Assembly (NCBI GenBank): GCA_965227095.1
Contig: CBDDFL010000001.1
Span: 806,001-870,000 of the forward strand
DNA: 64,000 nt
From: JANQMY01 sp965227095
GTDB lineage: Bacteria > Pseudomonadota > Alphaproteobacteria > JANQMY01
Reading direction: 5' to 3'
Part shown: one piece after another, positions 60,402-64,000 of the stretch
How the letters are laid out: the number at the start of each line of letters is the position of its first letter
Position numbering within the stretch: the stretch's first letter is position 1
Translations under genes and position numbers: made by a program
Notes under the pieces: generated by a model
Database searches by the model: none
The model's input: only the letters and a program-made list of their open reading frames with translations
Told to the model about the DNA's origin: nothing

Positions 60402-60890
60402 CTAGTCAATGTCGAGTGGCGCAACCGCTCTCGTCAGCATCATGCGCGTGGGCCGGAAGCCCTTTGTTGCAAAATGCTCATGAACCGCTTCGTCGTTTGG
60501 TGCTTCGAAGACAATGTCGGCAATGCCGAGGGACAGGCAGTGCTTGTCAACGGCATCCAGAAGCTTTTGTTCCAAACCTTGGGACTCAAAGGTGCGGTGA
60601 ATTTGAACATGTTGAATAGCAGCGCGTGACCGCAGGGCTTCTTCCGGACGCTGGCGATGTTCATCGCGTCGCCACCATAGATAGCCGGCGATGCGGCCGC
60701 CCGTTTCAGCAATCAACAGGTGGCAGTCCTCCCTGCGTAGGATATCGGCAAAGAAATCCGATGTGCCGGGCGATGCAGGTACAAACGCAAACGTGTTGTC
60801 TCCAACGGCCTGTTGCGGGCGAAACTGTGCATGCAAATGAGCGAGGTCGGCAAGGTCAGATAGTTGGGCGGGGCGAATGAGTATGGACAT
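60402..60890 (-). CDS. GNAT family N-acetyltransferase
   Basis: A 162-residue acetyltransferase starting at ATG 60890. ILIRPAQLSDLADLAHLHAQ opens the fold, and LIAETGGRIAGYLWWRRD is the central strand. The acetyl-CoA loop region is HVQIHRTFESQGLEQKLLDAV, where the usual GxG is replaced by Q-G-L-E, an atypical form. VFEAPNDEAVHEHFATKGFR ends the domain. Substrate unknown. Confidence 0.78.
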   Translation of the reverse strand: MSILIRPAQLSDLADLAHLHAQFRPQQAVGDNTFAFVPASPGTSDFFADILRREDCHLLIAETGGRIAGYLWWRRDEHRQRPEEALRSRAAIQHVQIHRTFESQGLEQKLLDAVDKHCLSLGIADIVFEAPNDEAVHEHFATKGFRPTRMMLTRAVAPLDID

Positions 60891-60997
60891 GACCGGGATA
60901 TGGGGATGCGACCCCGCCCACCCAAGCAAAATCGGCATGAAGCCATGCGATTGTTGACGCGAGTGAGAAAGCCGACCCGCGTTGCGTATATACTTGT

Positions 60998-62134
60998 TTA
61001 CTCGCCGGCCACGATGTCGGTTTCGACGGCGCCCATCCAGGTGCCGCTGGCAACCACCTTATCGCCCGGCTTAAGGAAGATGCCTTCCGCGTGGCGGTCT
61101 TGGTAAAGCGCCTCGCGCATATACTCCATAAGGCCTTGGCTCGTGAACGAGAAGCTGAACAACCATCCCGCGGCGGTGGCGGCGATATAGCCGGTGCCGG
61201 GGGCGTGAAACACCACGCCGCCTGGCGTGCCGGTCAACAGTGCGGTGCCTTTGGGGATGGTGCTGGCGTACAGATCCACGGGCGTGCCGTTATGGACCCA
61301 CGACCCCTTGCCGCCGGTCTTAAACGTTTCCATCACGATCTTGTCGATGTTCCAAATCATCGTGTCGGCGGTTTCGTTCTGGCGCGTTTCGTCATTGACC
61401 GTGAGTGTGAGCGTCAATTCGCCATAAGCCTCGCGCCAATCGCCGCGCGGCACGATCATCCAGGGGCCGGTCGGGAAAAAGCCCGGTTGACCTTTGGCAT
61501 TGGCAAAGCCGTCGCCCGCACTTGGATCGGTGAGATTGGCCTCGCGCAGTAAGGTGGCCCGTTCGGTGAAATCGTTGACCACAAACAATCCGGCGCGGGC
61601 AAATTTCAGATCTTCCGGACCCTGAATGTCCCGGTCGAACACGATGGCCAATTCCACTTCGTAATCCAAAAGCCATTCGGGCTGAGCGGTGAGGGGAGTG
61701 TCATAAGGTGTTGGGTCAGCGATTTTGGGGAACAAAAACGGCGCATCAATGGATGCTTCCTCGCCATGTTCCGCATAGTTCGTGCCTGCCGCAATATTTT
61801 GGCGTGCGGTCGCCACCGGCAAAAGATCCGCTAACGGAATGGTTTTCTGAGCAGCGGCCGGCGTGCCGGCCATCAGCGCGGCAATGTCGTCCAGCGCTTT
61901 TCCGTCAAGGATATCGAGCGGCAACTCCGGGTATTGGTCAAGCGCGGCGCTGAGATCAACAGCGGTGATGGTGGTGTCGTCGGAAGCGATCACGGCAAGG
62001 GTGTGGATTTTTCCATCCACCGCCACCCGGGCAAACGTTAACGCTTCGTTAACAGGGGCGACCTCCCATTTCGCGTTCGCGGGGGAGGTGACCAACAAAA
62101 AAGCGACACAAATAGCCAGTAACGATTGAAGCAT
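60998..62134 (-). CDS. Fumarylacetoacetate hydrolase family protein with an apparent signal peptide
   Basis: A 378-residue protein. MLQSLLAICVAFLLVTSPANA looks like a cleavable signal. The rest is an FAH fold: NYAEHGEEASIDAPFLFPKI, the metal-binding LLDYEVELAIVFDRDIQ, FVVNDFTERATLL, and PRGDWREAYGELTLTLTVNDE. A late KGTALLTGTPGGVVFHAPG is the family end. Family enzymes hydrolyse or decarboxylate C-C bonds with Mg2+ and normally act in the cytoplasm. Two starts are possible: 62134 (GAAGG at seven bases) or 62170 (GGGGAG at six). Confidence 0.85.
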   Translation of the reverse strand: MLQSLLAICVAFLLVTSPANAKWEVAPVNEALTFARVAVDGKIHTLAVIASDDTTITAVDLSAALDQYPELPLDILDGKALDDIAALMAGTPAAAQKTIPLADLLPVATARQNIAAGTNYAEHGEEASIDAPFLFPKIADPTPYDTPLTAQPEWLLDYEVELAIVFDRDIQGPEDLKFARAGLFVVNDFTERATLLREANLTDPSAGDGFANAKGQPGFFPTGPWMIVPRGDWREAYGELTLTLTVNDETRQNETADTMIWNIDKIVMETFKTGGKGSWVHNGTPVDLYASTIPKGTALLTGTPGGVVFHAPGTGYIAATAAGWLFSFSFTSQGLMEYMREALYQDRHAEGIFLKPGDKVVASGTWMGAVETDIVAGE

Positions 62135-62294
62135 GTGCCGACCTTCAGTCAACGGAATTGGAAACCGCATGTGTTCTCCCCTGTCCCCAAAAATTTTCTT
62201 ATGCGATGGCGGGGACTTTAGCGTGTTTTTTGAAGCTTGGCGACTTGCGCTCATGCAAAATCACTTCTTATGATCCGTACACAAAGGCGGTGAC

Positions 62295-63911
62295 ATGACG
62301 GTTTCGGATACCCCTGTCGGCGGCACCCATGGTGCGCTCCATCGCCCCCTCTATCCGCAGGGGCAGCGCGCCCATGCATTGGAGGCGGCAGAGGCCCCCT
62401 CTTGCACCAAGACGGAACGCCCATTCGTCTTGATCGCGACCATCGTTGCGTCCTCCATGGCGTTTATCGACGGCACGGTCGCGATGATCGCCCTGCCCGT
62501 TATTCAAGACCGGTTGTCGGCCAGCTTCTCGGAAGCCCAGTGGGTCATCAATTCCTACGCCTTGTTCTTGGGGACGCTTATCTTACTGGGGGGCGCGGCG
62601 GGTGACCGGTTTGGCCATCGCCGGTTGTTTTCCGTGGGGGTCAATCTCTTCGCGCTGGCATCGGTGTTCTGCGCGGTGGCACCGACGGTCGAGTTTCTCA
62701 TCGGGGCCCGTGCGCTCCAAGGTGTAGGGGCGGCGTTGATGGTGCCGCAAAGCCTTGCGCTCATTGCGGTGCATTACCCCAAAGAAGAACGTGGACGCGC
62801 CATTGGCCTGTGGGCGGCGGCGTCGGCGGTGGCGACCGCCATGGGGCCGGTGCTTGGCGGCTTCATGATCGACCTGTTCGACTGGCGATCGATTTTCTGG
62901 ATCAACTTCCCCTTATCGATTGCGGTTCTCTTTCTGGTTCATCGCTTTATTCCGGAAGAAACAGAGCTTGCGCCGCGCGGCACCGCGCCGGATTGGGTGG
63001 GCGCGGCCTTGGGCCTGATGGCTATTGGGGGGCTGTCCACCAGCCTGACAATGTCCGCGGAAATGGAGGTCACATCATCCGTCACGCAGTATGTGGCTCT
63101 GGCCGGTGTGATCGCCTTGGCCTTGTTTTGTTGGCAAGAACGGCGTCATCCGGACCCGTTGGTGCCATTGTCGCTGTTTTCCGGGAGGGTGTTTGTGGCC
63201 GCCAATGTCATGACGGTCCTGTTATACGGCGCGTTGGGGGTTGTCTTATTCCTCATCCCCTTCGACCTGATTGAACGGCGGCACATGTCGGCCTCTCATG
63301 TGGGGCTGCTCATGTTGCCCTTTGGCCTCATCATTGGGGTGGCCTCCCGGTTTGTGGGGGCGTGGGCCGACCGTCATGGGCCGCGCACGCCGCTGTCGTT
63401 GGGGTCGCTCTGTGTGGCGGTGGCGTCGGCCATGCTGGCGGCCACGTCCGATCACTTTTGGGCCGGTGTCTTTGGGCCGATCGTCTTAATGGCGGTGGGC
63501 ATGGGGCTGGTGGTGTCCCCCCTTACCACCGCGGTCATGAATGCTGCCGCGGATGCCCATGCGGGGGCGGCCGCTGGGGTCAACAATGCGGCCAGCCGCA
63601 TCGCCGGTCTGTTCGGCATCGTGTGCGCCGGCGCGCTGACCCAATATGTCTTCGTTCACGAACTGACCGTGGTGGGCCTTGGCGCAACCAGCTTTTGGGG
63701 CGCGGATGTGCGCATGGGGGCCTTGCCGCCGCCCGACGCCGCGGCCTGGACGGTGGCCGAATTCGCCTTTCGGCGCGCCTATGGGGCGGGCATGCTGCTG
63801 GCGGCGGGGCTTGCGCTGATGGCGGCCCTTATCTCATTCTTTGGATTGCCGTCCCGCACGGAAGCCGCCACGCCGCCCATGGGCAAAACCGGCGATCACG
63901 CGCTTCCCTAA
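62295..63911 (+). CDS. MFS transporter, DHA2 (EmrB/QacA) family
   Basis: A 538-residue exporter with about 14 helices. A hydrophilic start of about 45 residues is followed by ASSMAFIDGTVAMIALPVIQ (motif D-like), WVINSYALFLGTLILLGGAA, GDRFGHRRLF (motif A) and GARALQGVGAALMVPQSLAL (motif C region). This pattern is typical of proton-coupled drug or multidrug exporters. Divergent from the FAH gene; regulator not evident. The substrate is unknown. Confidence 0.92.
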   Translation: MTVSDTPVGGTHGALHRPLYPQGQRAHALEAAEAPSCTKTERPFVLIATIVASSMAFIDGTVAMIALPVIQDRLSASFSEAQWVINSYALFLGTLILLGGAAGDRFGHRRLFSVGVNLFALASVFCAVAPTVEFLIGARALQGVGAALMVPQSLALIAVHYPKEERGRAIGLWAAASAVATAMGPVLGGFMIDLFDWRSIFWINFPLSIAVLFLVHRFIPEETELAPRGTAPDWVGAALGLMAIGGLSTSLTMSAEMEVTSSVTQYVALAGVIALALFCWQERRHPDPLVPLSLFSGRVFVAANVMTVLLYGALGVVLFLIPFDLIERRHMSASHVGLLMLPFGLIIGVASRFVGAWADRHGPRTPLSLGSLCVAVASAMLAATSDHFWAGVFGPIVLMAVGMGLVVSPLTTAVMNAAADAHAGAAAGVNNAASRIAGLFGIVCAGALTQYVFVHELTVVGLGATSFWGADVRMGALPPPDAAAWTVAEFAFRRAYGAGMLLAAGLALMAALISFFGLPSRTEAATPPMGKTGDHALP

Positions 63912-63916
63912 GCCGG

Positions 63917-64000
63917 TCACATGGCCTTGGCCAAGCGTTTAAAGTTGGCGGCGGCGTTTTTGAAAGGCTGGGTGTCTTGTTGGACCCGCGCCATCAGCAG
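63917..64000 (-). CDS. Partial gene at right edge, C-terminal 27 residues
   Basis: A minus-strand frame enters from the right edge and stops with TGA at 63917-63919. It encodes LLMARVQQDTQPFKNAAANF then KRLAKAM. The helical, charged end is consistent with a real protein whose body lies outside the window. It converges on the MFS gene with five bases between stops. The family cannot be named from this stub. Confidence 0.6.
   Translation of the reverse strand: MLMARVQQDTQPFKNAAANFKRLAKAM

Overview
The window looks like a chromosomal segment of a moderately GC-rich alphaproteobacterium. The strongest taxonomic clues are an Irr-type Fur-family regulator divergent from fabA-fabB-fabI, a canonical Irr box (ICE) in front of a rubrerythrin gene, the rubrerythrin / CCG-domain Fe-S protein / DUF3501 trio, and a coaBC-dut-rrf2-cysK gene string. 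TonB receptors, a CYP153-like P450, a Baeyer-Villiger monooxygenase and several hydrolases suggest an aerobic heterotroph that uses hydrophobic or xenobiotic carbon. The genus cannot be named from sequence reading alone.

Layout. 1-4.4 kb: minus-strand, operon-like catabolic string (alpha/beta hydrolase, amidohydrolase, nitroreductase, SDR), with a NUDIX gene and a small membrane protein upstream. 4.5-7.3 kb: FAD-linked hydroxyacid dehydrogenase, CDF metal transporter, glyoxalase-like protein. 7.5-13.5 kb: the most distinctive locus, three consecutive copies of a two-gene cassette. Each copy has a GMC flavoprotein without signal peptide but with a CC-x4-C-x2-C motif, coupled by an ATGA overlap to a small twin-arginine signal protein. 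13.5-17.5 kb: class C serine hydrolase, then a DUF2946-like protein and a TonB receptor with features of copper receptors. 17.5-23.7 kb: fabI-fabB-fabA, irr, and the rubrerythrin operon behind an Irr box. 23.7-29.7 kb: SH3 protein, D-2-hydroxyacid dehydrogenase, and the minus-strand run coaBC, dut, rrf2, cysK, moeB-like.

29.7-32.2 kb is the repeat-rich accessory zone: the second copy of a near-perfect 28-29 bp stem palindrome (the first lies between cysK and the moeB-like gene), three GCGAGGAGC-type palindromic elements, a 282-bp-period direct duplication, an ArsR/SRPBCC pair with a clear operator, and an AT-richer phosphatase gene. 32.2-42.1 kb: GFA protein, an MFS-GNAT fusion, three paralogous exported proteins around an AAA ATPase, and a membrane-anchored PQQ dehydrogenase. 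42.3-49.7 kb: VWA protein with five internal repeats, a DUF6607 lipoprotein divergent from a heme-type TonB receptor across an iron-box-like site, CYP153-like P450, and an unknown secreted protein. 49.8-64 kb: sulfotransferase, methyltransferase, acetyltransferases, a TetR regulator divergent from two membrane-protein genes across strong operators, arsenate reductase, small exported and membrane proteins, lipocalin, epimerase, BVMO, an FAH-family protein with an apparent signal peptide, a DHA2-type exporter, and a partial gene at the right edge.

Iron and redox themes recur (Irr, rubrerythrin, two TonB receptors, P450, PQQ and GMC dehydrogenases). No rRNA, tRNA, CRISPR array, integrase or complete transposase was seen. 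Starts were chosen from Shine-Dalgarno spacing, overlaps and comparison of paralogs within the window. Family names come from recognition of motifs, not from a database search.
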